The position numbers and the translations under genes are program-made. A stretch of 64,000 nucleotides of DNA from Mesorhizobium sp. (GTDB lineage Bacteria > Pseudomonadota > Alphaproteobacteria > Rhizobiales > Rhizobiaceae). Every line of letters begins with the position of its first letter. Within the stretch, counting starts at the first letter, position 1. Shown here piece after piece: positions 24,759 to 34,177 of this stretch. The notes under the pieces are model-generated. The model searched no databases. It worked only from the letters and a program-made list of their open reading frames with translations, and had not been told where the DNA came from. The stretch spans positions 310,001 to 374,000 of the forward strand of contig SAPZ01000003.1 in assembly GCA_004020875.1 (NCBI GenBank). The letters run 5' to 3'.

Positions 24759-25921
24759 GCCGCCGCCGCAAAAGCCGAAGGCATGGCGGTGAGGCCGCGC
24801 AGCTTTTCGACAAAGACCGCACAGTCGCTGCGGTCGTAGCTCCAGGTCCGAGGATTGCGCGCCAATACCCCCGACTTCAGGGCGCGGTATCTGTCCTGAT
24901 CCATTCGGCCGAGCATCGCCTCAAGTTCCTCGGCCGTCGCCTCGGACAGAAGCACGCCGATATCCTGCCCTTTGAGGAACCGGCCGGTCTCGGTGCCGGC
25001 CATCGAGATCGGCACGGCGCCGAAGCGGCAGCCCTCGTAGAGGCGGTTGGGAAGCAGCCATTCGGAATTCTGGCCGGCTTCGAAGAAATCGATCGCCCAG
25101 GAGAAGTGCACTTGCCCGTAGATTGCCGCCATATCCTCCGGATTGCGGTAGGGCCCCTCGAACGAAAGCCACGGCTCGGCCTCAACGAAACCATGAAAAT
25201 CCGGAAACTCGGACAGTGCCGGGCGGCCCCTGAGCACGACCTCAAATCGCCCCGACTGCCGGCGGGTGAAGTCCGCCAGCAGTTCCAGCGAGCGGCGGCA
25301 GCGCAGGGCGCCGAACCAGCCGATCCGCCAGGGTGGCGTCGCCGGGCTGTCGTCCTCGAAAGAATGCGCTGCGACAACGGATGCCGCCTCGAAATATTTG
25401 TTTTCGATCAGCTCGACTGGGGCGCCGATCTGGCCGAAGGGCTCGAAATAATTGGCGATGAAGGCTGGCGAGCTGGTCACCAGAAGCTTCACGTCGCGGG
25501 CGAGATGACGCTCGGCGCCGCGCAATGTCCGGCCGACAAAATCGTCGCGCAGCACCAGGCGATGGATGTCGAGGCATTCATAGACGATGGGTACGTTCGC
25601 TCCGAGGGCGGCATTGGCGCGGCGGGCAAGAGCCAGCATTTCGAGATTGCGCGCGATTATGAGATCGGGCCTGAGCATGGTGCCCAGCTTCGCGCCGATC
25701 GACATGGCCGCCTTGGCGACCGCCCCGAGACGCTGCGCGAATCGGCCGTCGCGTGTCGCGCCGAGGTCGACAGGCTTGATACCCTCGATCTCGGCGACCG
25801 GACTGGTGGTGCGGCGGAAGCCCGCCAGGGTTACCCTGGCGCCGCCTGCCTTGAGCATCTGGACCCTCCGGCGCACTGCCGGGTCGGATACGTCATGCAC
25901 AAGGTACAAGACATGCAGCAT
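24755..25921 (-). CDS. exoL: Glycosyltransferase, ExoL-like
   Basis: A 388-aa GT-B-type protein starting LHVLYLVHDVSDPAVRRRVQML, with VYECLDIHRLVLRD, ENKYFE and a C-terminal donor-binding half (LPNRLYEGCRFGAVPI). This fits ExoL, which adds a glucose to the succinoglycan backbone. ATG 25921 is the last plausible start before an intergenic region with two operator-like palindromes. It is the first gene of the leftward exoLAMONP operon. Confidence 0.85.
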   Translation of the reverse strand: MLHVLYLVHDVSDPAVRRRVQMLKAGGARVTLAGFRRTTSPVAEIEGIKPVDLGATRDGRFAQRLGAVAKAAMSIGAKLGTMLRPDLIIARNLEMLALARRANAALGANVPIVYECLDIHRLVLRDDFVGRTLRGAERHLARDVKLLVTSSPAFIANYFEPFGQIGAPVELIENKYFEAASVVAAHSFEDDSPATPPWRIGWFGALRCRRSLELLADFTRRQSGRFEVVLRGRPALSEFPDFHGFVEAEPWLSFEGPYRNPEDMAAIYGQVHFSWAIDFFEAGQNSEWLLPNRLYEGCRFGAVPISMAGTETGRFLKGQDIGVLLSEATAEELEAMLGRMDQDRYRALKSGVLARNPRTWSYDRSDCAVFVEKLRGLTAMPSAFAAAA

Positions 25922-25970
25922 GAAACTCGACCGATGTTCGGCCCACCCATTCGGGATGCTAGTACAGCTT

Positions 25971-26037
25971 TTGCTGCATCGCAACAATTTTGGTGCCGCG
26001 TAGCAGACGCGCGCACATTTTTTGTTGCACTGCAAAA
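25971..26037. promoter_or_regulatory. Two operator-like palindromes between divergent exoL and pyruvyltransferase genes
   Basis: TTGCTGCATCGCAACA (25971-25986) and TTGTTGCACTGCAAAA (26022-26037) are imperfect palindromes centred about 51 bases apart. They are variants of the TTGCTGCA-N-TGCAGCA element found before other exo units. Their place between two divergent promoters suggests that a single regulator controls both. Confidence 0.5.
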
Positions 26038-26204
26038 ATGATAGGCTACTCTCAACGCTGCCTGGCGTCGATCTGGGTTCGACGTTGGTTACGAGCGTGG
26101 TGCGGCACGCCAGGATCGCGACGCGGATCGCGTGGCAGCACTTCGGCAAAACATGCCGTTTTAACCGCCGCTGGCCTGGCCACGGACGCGAAACGAGGGT
26201 CCCC

Positions 26205-27581
26205 ATGAAAGTCGTGATCGAAAACACAGTGTGTCTGAACACTGGCGATGCCGCGATTCTTTTGGCCATCCGCCATATTCTCAGATCGGTCGTCGGCGGC
26301 GATGTGCGGTTCCTGGTTTTCGACAGTCAGCCAGACGTCGCGGCCAGGCTTTACCCAAAGAAAGATTACCCGGATCTCGAATTTCACAAGCTGTTGTCGG
26401 AATCCCTGCTCAAGGATCGGCGCGGCGGCCGGATAAAGGGCCGTCTCAAGTCGCTCTACAACCGGGCAGTCTGGCGCGCCTTGCGGCGCTTCGCGCAAAA
26501 CGGCGCCGCCAGCAGCTTTTTCTTCAACCAGGACGACCGCCGCGGCCTTGAAGCCTATGCGAGCGCCGACCTGGTGGTGACGACAGGCGGAACTTATCTC
26601 GTCGAGAATTACGATCTCGAAAAGCGGCTCAATCAATTCCGCATCGATGCGATCCTGGGAAAGGACCCGATCTTCTTCACGCAATCGCTCGGCCCGTTCA
26701 AGAAAAGCTACAATCGCCAGGAGCTCGGTCCGATCTTCGATCGGGCTCCGCTCGTCCTGCTGCGTGACGAGCGGTCCAGAAATCACATACTGGATCTGGT
26801 GAAGGACCCGGGCAAATGCCATGTGGTCGCCGATGCCGTGTTTGCCCTGGCCGATACCGACAGGATCAAGAAACATCTCGGCAGCGCGCCGGCGCAGACG
26901 GGTCGCGTTGCTATTTCCGTCCGTCACTGGAGCTTCGTCAGCGACGGTGAGGACGGCATGCGCCGCTATCTCGATTCGATCCGGGAGATCGCCACAATTC
27001 TCGTCAGGGACCATGCCAAGGAGGTGACCTTCGTTTCGACGTGCCAGGGCGTGCCGGAATATGCCCATGACGACGCCAAAACCGCGCGGGCGATCGTGGC
27101 CGAACTCGACCCGGAAATCGCCGAGCACGTCAATGTCGACGCCACATTTCATACGCCCGATCAACTGATGGCGGTGGTGAAGGATTGCGACTTCGTCGTC
27201 GCGACGCGCATGCATATGATGATCATGTCGCTTTGCGTTGGCACGCCGGTTCTGCCGATCGCCTATGAATTCAAGACCAAGGAAGTCGCAAAGCATATCG
27301 GCGTCGCCGACCTTCTCCTCGACATCGATACCGTGACGCCCACGGAAGCGGCCGAAAAACTCGGCAGATTCATCGGCAGCCTTGGCCACTATCGCCGGGC
27401 AAGCCTCGAGGCCGTGCTGGAAGAGCATGCGTCGGCAATGTCGGCAACCGGGCCGTTGTCGTCCTTGATCGGCAGCCGCCGCTCACCCAATGTTGCTGGC
27501 GACGTTGGCAAGAGTGGCGAGCAACGCCCTGCGCGACTGCGGAACAGCAAGCATGAGGGCCAGGGCGAACCCGTAATTTAG
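26205..27581 (+). CDS. Polysaccharide pyruvyltransferase family protein
   Basis: A 458-aa protein of the PF04230 type. It starts MKVVIENTVCLNTGDAAILLAI and contains VTTGGTYLVENY, FFTQSLGPFK, VVADAVFAL and the late ATRMHMMIMSLCVGTPVLPIAYEFKT. Members transfer a ketal pyruvate from PEP to a sugar of the exopolysaccharide; Sinorhizobium ExoV plays this role. ATG 26205 is preceded by AACGAGGGT. The last 33 codons, low in similarity, overlap the 3' end of the convergent flippase gene by 99 bases. Confidence 0.87.
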   Translation: MKVVIENTVCLNTGDAAILLAIRHILRSVVGGDVRFLVFDSQPDVAARLYPKKDYPDLEFHKLLSESLLKDRRGGRIKGRLKSLYNRAVWRALRRFAQNGAASSFFFNQDDRRGLEAYASADLVVTTGGTYLVENYDLEKRLNQFRIDAILGKDPIFFTQSLGPFKKSYNRQELGPIFDRAPLVLLRDERSRNHILDLVKDPGKCHVVADAVFALADTDRIKKHLGSAPAQTGRVAISVRHWSFVSDGEDGMRRYLDSIREIATILVRDHAKEVTFVSTCQGVPEYAHDDAKTARAIVAELDPEIAEHVNVDATFHTPDQLMAVVKDCDFVVATRMHMMIMSLCVGTPVLPIAYEFKTKEVAKHIGVADLLLDIDTVTPTEAAEKLGRFIGSLGHYRRASLEAVLEEHASAMSATGPLSSLIGSRRSPNVAGDVGKSGEQRPARLRNSKHEGQGEPVI

Positions 27582-28949
27582 GGCAATCGCCACAAGGATC
27601 GCGAGCAGGTCCGACTGGCTGGTCAGCAACGCCGGCAACGACAGATACGAGAGCCAGGCAAGCAGGGACGAGACGATGAAGAGCCCCTGTATGCCCAGGA
27701 AATCGCCCGCGGTCACCGGGCCGACGCGATGGATCAGGGCGGCAAGCACCGGGACACGCAGCACATAGCCGCTGATGGCATAGGCAGCCGCGACGCCGAT
27801 GGCGCCCCAATGCAAGCCGACGATGAAGGAGGCGACGGTCGTCAGCGACGAATAGATGCCCCAATGGAACATCGTCTTCGTCTTGCCCTGGCAGATGAAT
27901 ATCCATCCCGTGGTGCTCGATACGGACTGCATCAGGCCGGCGATGCCCAGCCAAGCGAAAATCGGCGCCACAGCCATCCAGCGCTCACCGAAGAGAAGCC
28001 TGACCACCTGCTCCGAAGTCAGTGTCAACGTCGCAATGCCGGGCATGGTGATGACGGCCAGCAGCCAGTTTGTCCGGACATAGATGTCGCGAAAGCGCTG
28101 CTTGTCCTCATGGATGCGGCTGAGCAGCGGCACCATGATGCGCGTCAGCGGCTGGTTGATGTTTTGCAGCGGAAAGAGCAGCAGCTTGTAGGCGCGATCA
28201 TAGTAGCCCAGCTCGATCGCGCCGGAATATTTTCCGATTAGGATGTTGTCGAGGTTGCGAGAGAGAAAGTTGACCAGGTTGAAGCCGGTGAGATTCGCGC
28301 CGAACCTGAATATGTCGCCATCGATCTTCAGATTCGGCCAGGACGGCGTCCAGCGCGTTACCAACCAGCCGGCGACCAGCGCTACGACGGCTGAAACGGC
28401 CGGCCCCAAAACCAGCGACCAATAGCCAAGCCCCAAATACGCCGCGGTTGCGGTGGCGAGCAGCCCGACGGCCGCGGTGATCGTGTCGTTGAGCGCAAGC
28501 TGGCCGAATTGCAGATGGCGGTTCATCAAGGCAAGCGGCACAGCGGCAAGACTGCCAAAAAGCAGCGGCACGGCGGAAGCAAGTGTTATTCCCCACATGC
28601 GCTGGTCGCCGTAGAAAGCGGCAATGGCGGGGGCCAGGCAAGCCACGACCGCGCCGGCGCACAGACCGACAACCGCGCTCAGCCAGAAGACCTGGTTGAG
28701 CTGCCGTTGATCGATCTCCTTGCGCTGGATGACCGCCTGCTGGAGGCCGAGATCCTGGAGCAGGCCGACAAAGGCCACGATCGGTCCCACAGAAGCCACG
28801 AGGCCGAAATCCTCGGGAACAAGCAGCCGGGCAAGGATGACGACCGAAAGGAACTGGATCGCTATCTTGAAGCCTTGGGCGCCAGCAGTGACCAGCCCGC
28901 CGCGCAAGGCAACGCGACCGAATTGAGGGGGCGGCGGATTGGCATTCAT
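27483..28949 (-). CDS. Wzx-type oligosaccharide flippase, ExoT-like
   Basis: A 488-aa integral membrane protein with about 12-14 helices of the PST/MATE-like flippase family. The N-terminus GGLVTAGAQGFKIAIQFLSVVILARLLVPEDFGLVA is typical. It would move the lipid-linked repeat unit across the inner membrane. ATG 28949 overlaps the preceding glycosyltransferase stop. Its 3' end overlaps the pyruvyltransferase gene on the other strand. Name analogy with ExoT is functional, not verified by alignment. Confidence 0.88.
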   Translation of the reverse strand: MNANPPPPQFGRVALRGGLVTAGAQGFKIAIQFLSVVILARLLVPEDFGLVASVGPIVAFVGLLQDLGLQQAVIQRKEIDQRQLNQVFWLSAVVGLCAGAVVACLAPAIAAFYGDQRMWGITLASAVPLLFGSLAAVPLALMNRHLQFGQLALNDTITAAVGLLATATAAYLGLGYWSLVLGPAVSAVVALVAGWLVTRWTPSWPNLKIDGDIFRFGANLTGFNLVNFLSRNLDNILIGKYSGAIELGYYDRAYKLLLFPLQNINQPLTRIMVPLLSRIHEDKQRFRDIYVRTNWLLAVITMPGIATLTLTSEQVVRLLFGERWMAVAPIFAWLGIAGLMQSVSSTTGWIFICQGKTKTMFHWGIYSSLTTVASFIVGLHWGAIGVAAAYAISGYVLRVPVLAALIHRVGPVTAGDFLGIQGLFIVSSLLAWLSYLSLPALLTSQSDLLAILVAIALNYGFALALMLAVPQSRRALLATLANVASNIG

Positions 28950-30115
28950 GTGACGGATCCGGTCTCCCCCAGCCGCGCGATGATCTGCGCAAAGCGTTCG
29001 TTCAAGATATCGGCATTGAAATCCGCCTCGACCTTCCTCCGGGCGGCAAGCGCAATCTGCTCGCACAGGCCTGGATTCTCGGCGATCCAGGTGAGCTTGC
29101 CGGCAAGCGCGGCGACGTCCCGTTCGGGTACGAGGAAGCCTGTCTTATGATCCTCGATCAGCTCGGGAATCCCCGAATGATAGGTGCTCACGGCAATCAG
29201 GCCGCCGGCCATCGCCTCCATGAGCGCAACCGGTATTCCTTCCAGATCGCCGTCTCGCCCGGCGACGCTTGGCAGAAGAAAGACATCCGCGTCACGCAGA
29301 CGCTGCTTCACCTCGCCGTGCGGACGCGGTCCAAGGAAAGTCACCCTGTCGGCAATACCGAGATCGATGGCGATGCGCTTCAACTGCTCCAGCAATTCTC
29401 CGCCGCCGATCACCGAATAGATCCAGTCGCGATGCGGCAGGCCGGCGAGCGCACGAAGCGCATATTCGGTCCCCTTCTTCTCGGTCAGCCGGCACACCGA
29501 GATGAAAGACAGCGTACGTCCCTGCCAGGAGCGCCAGCGATATTCGATCTCGCCAGGGCGAATGCCCATGTGATGGACCGCGACCTGCGCCGGCTCGGCG
29601 CCGGCATCGATCAGGGCCTGACGGAAGAACGCATTCACAGGCAGCTGGAGAACCCCCTTCTCGAAAACGGGCCTGTAGCAGCCGAGTGTGTTATCGTGCA
29701 TCGGCCTGCCGACATCGGTGCCGTGGAATATGGTCACCAAGGGCGCGGAAATGCTGCGCCGCTTCATGATGCGAGCGACGCGCAGGCCGTTATGGCCGAA
29801 ATGCGCCACGATCACATCGGCGTTCCGCAGCTTGTGCGCGTTGGCGAGGTCGATAGCGGTCGAGAGCTTATCCCAAAACCTGCCCGACCATTTCACCAGC
29901 AGCGAACGGTAGCGACCGAGGCCGCCCCACCAGGAAACGACCGGCCCAGGCAATGACCGCCAACGTGCATCGTCGACATTGCTGTCTTTGCCAAAGGCCA
30001 TCTCATTGCAGACGACACCGACTTTCATCCCTCTTTCAAGGCATCCGGCAATCTGATCGAGCACGAATGTCTCGGACAGAGTGGGAAATTTGTCGACGAC
30101 GAAACAAATCCTCAT
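28946..30115 (-). CDS. Family 4 glycosyltransferase (WcaL/colanic-acid type)
   Basis: A 389-aa GT-B enzyme. The N-terminal domain contains VDKFPTLSETFVLDQI and TIFHGTDVG. The donor-binding half contains CRLTEKKGTEYALRAL, FLLPSVAGRDGDLEGIPVALMEAMA and STYHSGIPELI. The SETFVLDQI opening is shared with WcaL-like enzymes. It is the first gene of a two-gene unit with the flippase, behind a pair of operator-like sites. Confidence 0.88.
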   Translation of the reverse strand: MRICFVVDKFPTLSETFVLDQIAGCLERGMKVGVVCNEMAFGKDSNVDDARWRSLPGPVVSWWGGLGRYRSLLVKWSGRFWDKLSTAIDLANAHKLRNADVIVAHFGHNGLRVARIMKRRSISAPLVTIFHGTDVGRPMHDNTLGCYRPVFEKGVLQLPVNAFFRQALIDAGAEPAQVAVHHMGIRPGEIEYRWRSWQGRTLSFISVCRLTEKKGTEYALRALAGLPHRDWIYSVIGGGELLEQLKRIAIDLGIADRVTFLGPRPHGEVKQRLRDADVFLLPSVAGRDGDLEGIPVALMEAMAGGLIAVSTYHSGIPELIEDHKTGFLVPERDVAALAGKLTWIAENPGLCEQIALAARRKVEADFNADILNERFAQIIARLGETGSVT

Positions 30116-30214
30116 CGGCAGGATGTTCTCGCCCGGCTAAGTCTGGAAACGTCGGCAAGGCATGACACATGCGGCATGAACTTTGACTCCTGTCGGCGCA
30201 AACTAATGTAGGAA

Positions 30215-30250
30215 TTGCTGCATCGCAACATTTTAGGTGCAATGCAGCAA
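30215..30250. promoter_or_regulatory. Pair of operator-like palindromes upstream of the WcaL-like/flippase unit
   Basis: TTGCTGCATCGCAACA (30215-30230) is followed by TGCAATGCAGCAA (30238-30250). The latter matches the remembered PhaR consensus TGCRNYGCASMA. They are about 100 bases upstream of the start at 30115 on the minus strand, with centres two helical turns apart. Confidence 0.5.
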
Positions 30251-30275
30251 AGCAGCTCCTTCCCAACTCGGCAAG

Positions 30276-31355
30276 CTAGGCAGCGCGGCGAACGCCCTGC
30301 CGGGCCGCTCTTTCGAGCAGTTGGAGAAACACGACCAATTGCCGCGCCGGGTCGAGCTCCGGACGTTTGGAGAAGGCGAGCGCCGCGGCTGAGGCCCGTT
30401 CGTATTCCTGGCGGTCGTTCCACAGGCGCCTTACCGCCGCGGCCCATTCTTCGACCGGGGCATCATAGTCGAGCACCACGCCGCCGGGACCGATGGCTTC
30501 GGGCAGGCCGCCACGCCTTGAGCCCAGGACGGGGATGCCGCTGCAATGCGCCTCGGACGCGACGCGCCCCCAGGCTTCTTCCCATTTGCTCGGCGCAAGC
30601 AGGATTCTGGTGCGGCCGTAGACCGTCTTCATGTCGTTGGTGCGGTTCTCGAGCGTGACATTTGAGAGCGGAGCGATGGTCTTCTCTATTCGCGCGCGAT
30701 GGTCGTCCTCGAGCTTCCAGCTTTCCACGAACAGGAACGGGATTTCCGGGCAGGCCGCCGCAATCTTCACCGCAAGATCGAAACCCTTCTCCTCATAGGG
30801 GTTGATCATGGTGACGTATTCGCCGGTCGTGTGGGTGCAGTAGAGGGCGTCGTTGATGGTCGGCGGCAGCACGATGGAATCGATGCCGAACTTTTCCTTG
30901 TAGGTGCGCGCGGTGAACTCCGAATTGGCGATGTAGAGGGCCGATGTGAGGTCGCGCGGATCGCCGGCGAGTTCATGGAATTCGACGTTGTGAAGATAGA
31001 CCACCAGCGGCACCCCTTCGGCGAGAAGCGCCTTTCCGAGCAGGACGGATTTGTGGCACTGCACGACGGCAACGTCAGGCTTGGTTTTCCCGACGGCGAA
31101 GCCGGCAGCCTCCCAGGGGAACCAGGCACGCATCACCGGGTAGCCGGGAAAATTGTCGACCACCGCGGGCTGCCGCAACAGCTTCATCTTGGCGCGCGCC
31201 TTGAAGCCGAACATGCCGTCGCCGAACAGCGAGGCGAGGACCGAAGCCTGGTGGCCGTGCTCGATCAGTTGTTCGACCAGATGGTGAGTGTTGGACTGCA
31301 CGCCGCCGGTGAACTCGGGAATATATCCGTTGCCGCTTGCAAAAAGCACTTTCAT
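30276..31355 (-). CDS. Family 4 glycosyltransferase
   Basis: A 359-aa GT-B protein beginning MKVLFASGNGYIPEFTGGVQ. The second half contains INPYEEKGFDLAVKIA, LLAPSKWEEAWGRVASEAHCSGIPVLGSRRGGLPEAIG, the usual nucleotide-sugar binding region with its E-x7-E spacing. It is last in a leftward unit ugd-GT2-GT4. Donor and acceptor are unknown. Confidence 0.88.
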   Translation of the reverse strand: MKVLFASGNGYIPEFTGGVQSNTHHLVEQLIEHGHQASVLASLFGDGMFGFKARAKMKLLRQPAVVDNFPGYPVMRAWFPWEAAGFAVGKTKPDVAVVQCHKSVLLGKALLAEGVPLVVYLHNVEFHELAGDPRDLTSALYIANSEFTARTYKEKFGIDSIVLPPTINDALYCTHTTGEYVTMINPYEEKGFDLAVKIAAACPEIPFLFVESWKLEDDHRARIEKTIAPLSNVTLENRTNDMKTVYGRTRILLAPSKWEEAWGRVASEAHCSGIPVLGSRRGGLPEAIGPGGVVLDYDAPVEEWAAAVRRLWNDRQEYERASAAALAFSKRPELDPARQLVVFLQLLERAARQGVRRAA

Positions 31356-31407
31356 CGTTCGGCTCCTAATCCGGCCCGGCGGGCGAGCATGCGCAACCCA
31401 GGGCTCG

Positions 31408-32628
31408 TCAGCTTGCGCCGCGCGCCGATGGAAGCTTCGACGTCATTGCCTGGCACAAGCGGCCGACCGAGGCCGAGAGCGACAATGTCGAATACTCCCG
31501 CAACAACTTCGATGCCGGGATCACCTTTCCCGCCTTCAGGTCCCGCGCCAGATAGTGTGGGAATGAATGCATGTATTCCCTGACGATGTCGGCCTTCAGC
31601 GGTCCCGATTTCCATGCCTTCACCGCCGAGACGAATTCGTCGGCCGGGGCGGATGACAGCCCCGTATCGTAGGCTTCGAACGTACGTCGTACGATGGCGC
31701 GTTCCTTGTCGCTGAGCGAGGTCTTTCCGGCCCGTTCGGCAAGCTGGGCGTAGCGGCGGATGTCCGCGGCCGCATGGTGCCATAGACCCTTCCTGGCCAT
31801 GATGCTCGAACGCTGCAGCAGTGCCTGCATCTCGAGATCGGCCGTCTTCGGCAAGGCCTGCTCCGAGCGATCGAGATACTCATGCAGATCGACGGACTTG
31901 TAGATCTCTTCCATGATCGCCCGATCATACGAGCCCCATGCCTTTATCCTGTTGGCATAGGAAATGACGACCTTTGTGCTGCCGCGAACCATCTCGTGCT
32001 GGCGCTGGAAGAACATGAGGCCGTCGACCCTGATGCCCTTGAAGCGGCGCGCGAGCCTGAGCATCATCTCGTAGTCCTGCGACCGGACCAGTGTCTCGTT
32101 GAAGCCTCCCACCTTTTCGTAGCATTCGCGGCGCACCAGGAGACCCGGCTGATGTACGTGGCAATATTCGAGATGAGACGGGAAAAAATTATCCTGGCTG
32201 ACATGGCCGAAGGCGACGATTTGGTAATTCTGCTCTTCGATCTGGGCTGATTGCTGGAAACGCGCATATTCGCCGAAAGCGAAATCGACTTCCGGCTCCC
32301 GCTCGAAGGCGGCGAGGAACCGTTCAAGCGCTGTCGGATGCGCGACATCGTCGTCGTCGAATATCCAGACGAAATCCCCCGTGCAGCGCTTCAGGGCGAA
32401 GTTCAGCGCGGTCGACTTGCCGCCGTTCTCCTTCCGGTAATATTCCACCGGCGCTGGAAAGGAGCTCGCCACCATGCCAGTGCCGTCCGTCGAGCCATCG
32501 TCCACGATCAGGATCTGATCCGGCACCACAGTCTGCCGGAGCAGGCTGTCGATGGCCTCGGGCAGGAATTTTTCGCGATTGAAGGTGGGGACGATGACGG
32601 TGACCGTCTGTTTCTGCCGGGCAGCCAT
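31408..32628 (-). CDS. Family 2 glycosyltransferase with a C-terminal extension
   Basis: About 406 aa. The GT-A domain (residues 1-235) has VTVIVPTFNREKFLPEAI, VDDGSTDGTGM and WIFDDDDVAHP. The remaining 170 residues are helical and not recognised; they may bind a partner or the membrane. ATG 32628 is preceded by GAGGT at good distance; an ATG at 32640 would add four residues. It follows ugd by about 90 bases. Confidence 0.85.
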   Translation of the reverse strand: MAARQKQTVTVIVPTFNREKFLPEAIDSLLRQTVVPDQILIVDDGSTDGTGMVASSFPAPVEYYRKENGGKSTALNFALKRCTGDFVWIFDDDDVAHPTALERFLAAFEREPEVDFAFGEYARFQQSAQIEEQNYQIVAFGHVSQDNFFPSHLEYCHVHQPGLLVRRECYEKVGGFNETLVRSQDYEMMLRLARRFKGIRVDGLMFFQRQHEMVRGSTKVVISYANRIKAWGSYDRAIMEEIYKSVDLHEYLDRSEQALPKTADLEMQALLQRSSIMARKGLWHHAAADIRRYAQLAERAGKTSLSDKERAIVRRTFEAYDTGLSSAPADEFVSAVKAWKSGPLKADIVREYMHSFPHYLARDLKAGKVIPASKLLREYSTLSLSASVGRLCQAMTSKLPSARGAS

Positions 32629-32716
32629 TGGTGACCTCATACCGTTGCCGACGCGCCGTTCGCTGGCGTGTGTCCGCAGCCCTGGCCACGGCCATTGTCC
32701 TTGAGGCAGACAGCAG

Positions 32717-34048
32717 TCATGCCGCCATCCTGCCGATCGAGAAATATTCGATGCCGTAGCGCGCGATCACCTTGGGATCGTAGAGGTTGCGGCCGTCGAA
32801 GATGACCGGCGTCGTCAACGCATCCTTGAGCGCGTCGAAGGAGGGCGCGCGGAAGCTCTTCCATTCGGTGCAGATCAAAAGCGCATCGGCGCCGCGCAAC
32901 GCCGCCTCCTTGGTGCCGCACAAAAGCAGATCCTCGCGCAGGCCGTAGATCGACTGACACTCCTGCATGGCCTCGGGATCGTAGGCCTGCACCTTGGCGC
33001 CGGCCGCCCACAGCGCTTCCATCAGCGTGCGTGACGGCGCCTCGCGCATGTCGTCGGTGTTGGGCTTGAAGGCGAGCCCCCAGACGGCGAAGGTCTTTCC
33101 ACTGAGCGCGCCCTTGAAATAGTGACTGACCTTGTCGAACAGCACCGACTTTTGCGCATTGTTGCGCTCCTCGACGGCGCGCAGCAATTTGGCGTCGAAC
33201 TTGACGCCCTCGGCGGTCTTGATCAGCGCGCGCACGTCCTTCGGGAAGCACGAGCCGCCATAGCCGAGGCCGGGATAGATGAAGTGGTAACCTATGCGCG
33301 GATCCGAGCCGATGCCCTTGCGCACCTCCTCGATGTCGGCGCCCAGCTGTTCGGCGAGATTGGCCATCTCGTTCATGAAGCTGATCTTCGTCGCCAGCAT
33401 GCAATTGGCGGCGTATTTGGTGAATTCGGCGCTGCGCACGTCCATCACGATCATCTTCTCGTGGTTGCGGTTGAACGGCGCGTAGAGCTCGCGCATCACC
33501 ATCTCGGTATCCTCGCTGGAGGTGCCGACGATGATGCGGTCCGGCTTCATGCAATCCGCGACCGCCGAGCCCTCCTTGAGGAATTCGGGATTCGAGGCAA
33601 CGTCGAAGGCGAGGTCCTCGCGGCCGCGTTTCTTGAGCGTTTCGGCGATCCTGGCCTTCACCTTTTCGCAAGTGCCGACCGGGACGGTCGACTTGCCGAC
33701 GACAATCTTGACGCTGTCCATCTCGCGGCCGATGGTCTCGGCGACGGCGAGCACATATTTCAGATCGGCCGAGCCGTCCTCGCCGGGCGGCGTGCCGACC
33801 GCGATCATCTGGATCTGGCCATGCCTGACCGCCGCTGCCGCGTCCGTGGTGAAGCGGATGCGACCGGCCGCGTGGTTTTCCTTGACGAGACTTTCGAGGC
33901 CCGGTTCGAAAATCGGGATCAAGCCCTGGTTTAGGCGCTCCACCTTCTTCTCGTCGACATCGACGCAGACGACCTCGTGGCCGACCTCGGCAAGGACCGC
34001 GGCCTGGACGAGACCGACATAGCCAATCCCAAACACCGTCAAATTCAT
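32717..34048 (-). CDS. ugd: UDP-glucose 6-dehydrogenase
   Basis: A 443-aa enzyme with the NAD-binding N-terminus [33 protein letters not shown], the catalytic Cys267 in GGSCFPKD, and [14 protein letters not shown]. It oxidises UDP-glucose to UDP-glucuronate in the cytosol. Succinoglycan contains no uronic acid, so its place here suggests that this exopolysaccharide does, or that the enzyme also serves another envelope glycan. Confidence 0.95.
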   Translation of the reverse strand: MNLTVFGIGYVGLVQAAVLAEVGHEVVCVDVDEKKVERLNQGLIPIFEPGLESLVKENHAAGRIRFTTDAAAAVRHGQIQMIAVGTPPGEDGSADLKYVLAVAETIGREMDSVKIVVGKSTVPVGTCEKVKARIAETLKKRGREDLAFDVASNPEFLKEGSAVADCMKPDRIIVGTSSEDTEMVMRELYAPFNRNHEKMIVMDVRSAEFTKYAANCMLATKISFMNEMANLAEQLGADIEEVRKGIGSDPRIGYHFIYPGLGYGGSCFPKDVRALIKTAEGVKFDAKLLRAVEERNNAQKSVLFDKVSHYFKGALSGKTFAVWGLAFKPNTDDMREAPSRTLMEALWAAGAKVQAYDPEAMQECQSIYGLREDLLLCGTKEAALRGADALLICTEWKSFRAPSFDALKDALTTPVIFDGRNLYDPKVIARYGIEYFSIGRMAA

Positions 34049-34068
34049 TTGGTTCTATTCCTGTCAAA

Positions 34069-34093
34069 GGCCGGGCCACAAAGCGGCCCGGCC
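34069..34093 (-). terminator. Perfect GC-rich hairpin upstream of ugd
   Basis: GGCCGGGCC (34069-34077) and GGCCCGGCC (34085-34093) form a 9-bp stem with a 7-base loop, about 85 bases downstream of the GH16 gene stop on the minus strand and followed by TTTGAC. It is likely a terminator separating the GH16 gene from ugd. Confidence 0.5.
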
Positions 34094-34132
34094 GGTTCAG
34101 ATGTCCCCAGGCCCAACGGCCCGGTTAGTTCG

Positions 34133-34177
34133 GCATGATCTTACCCCGAAACCGGGTCCCACTTTCGGGGATCATGC
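34133..34177. repeat. Rhizobial 45-bp palindromic repeat
   Basis: Perfect terminal inverted repeats GCATGATC (34133-34140) and GATCATGC (34170-34177) enclose a second pair, CCCCGAAA (34144-34151) and TTTCGGGG (34163-34170). The element is one I recognise as a widespread intergenic palindrome of Rhizobiales. It begins one base after the GH16 stop codon and may act in termination or mRNA stability. Confidence 0.7.
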
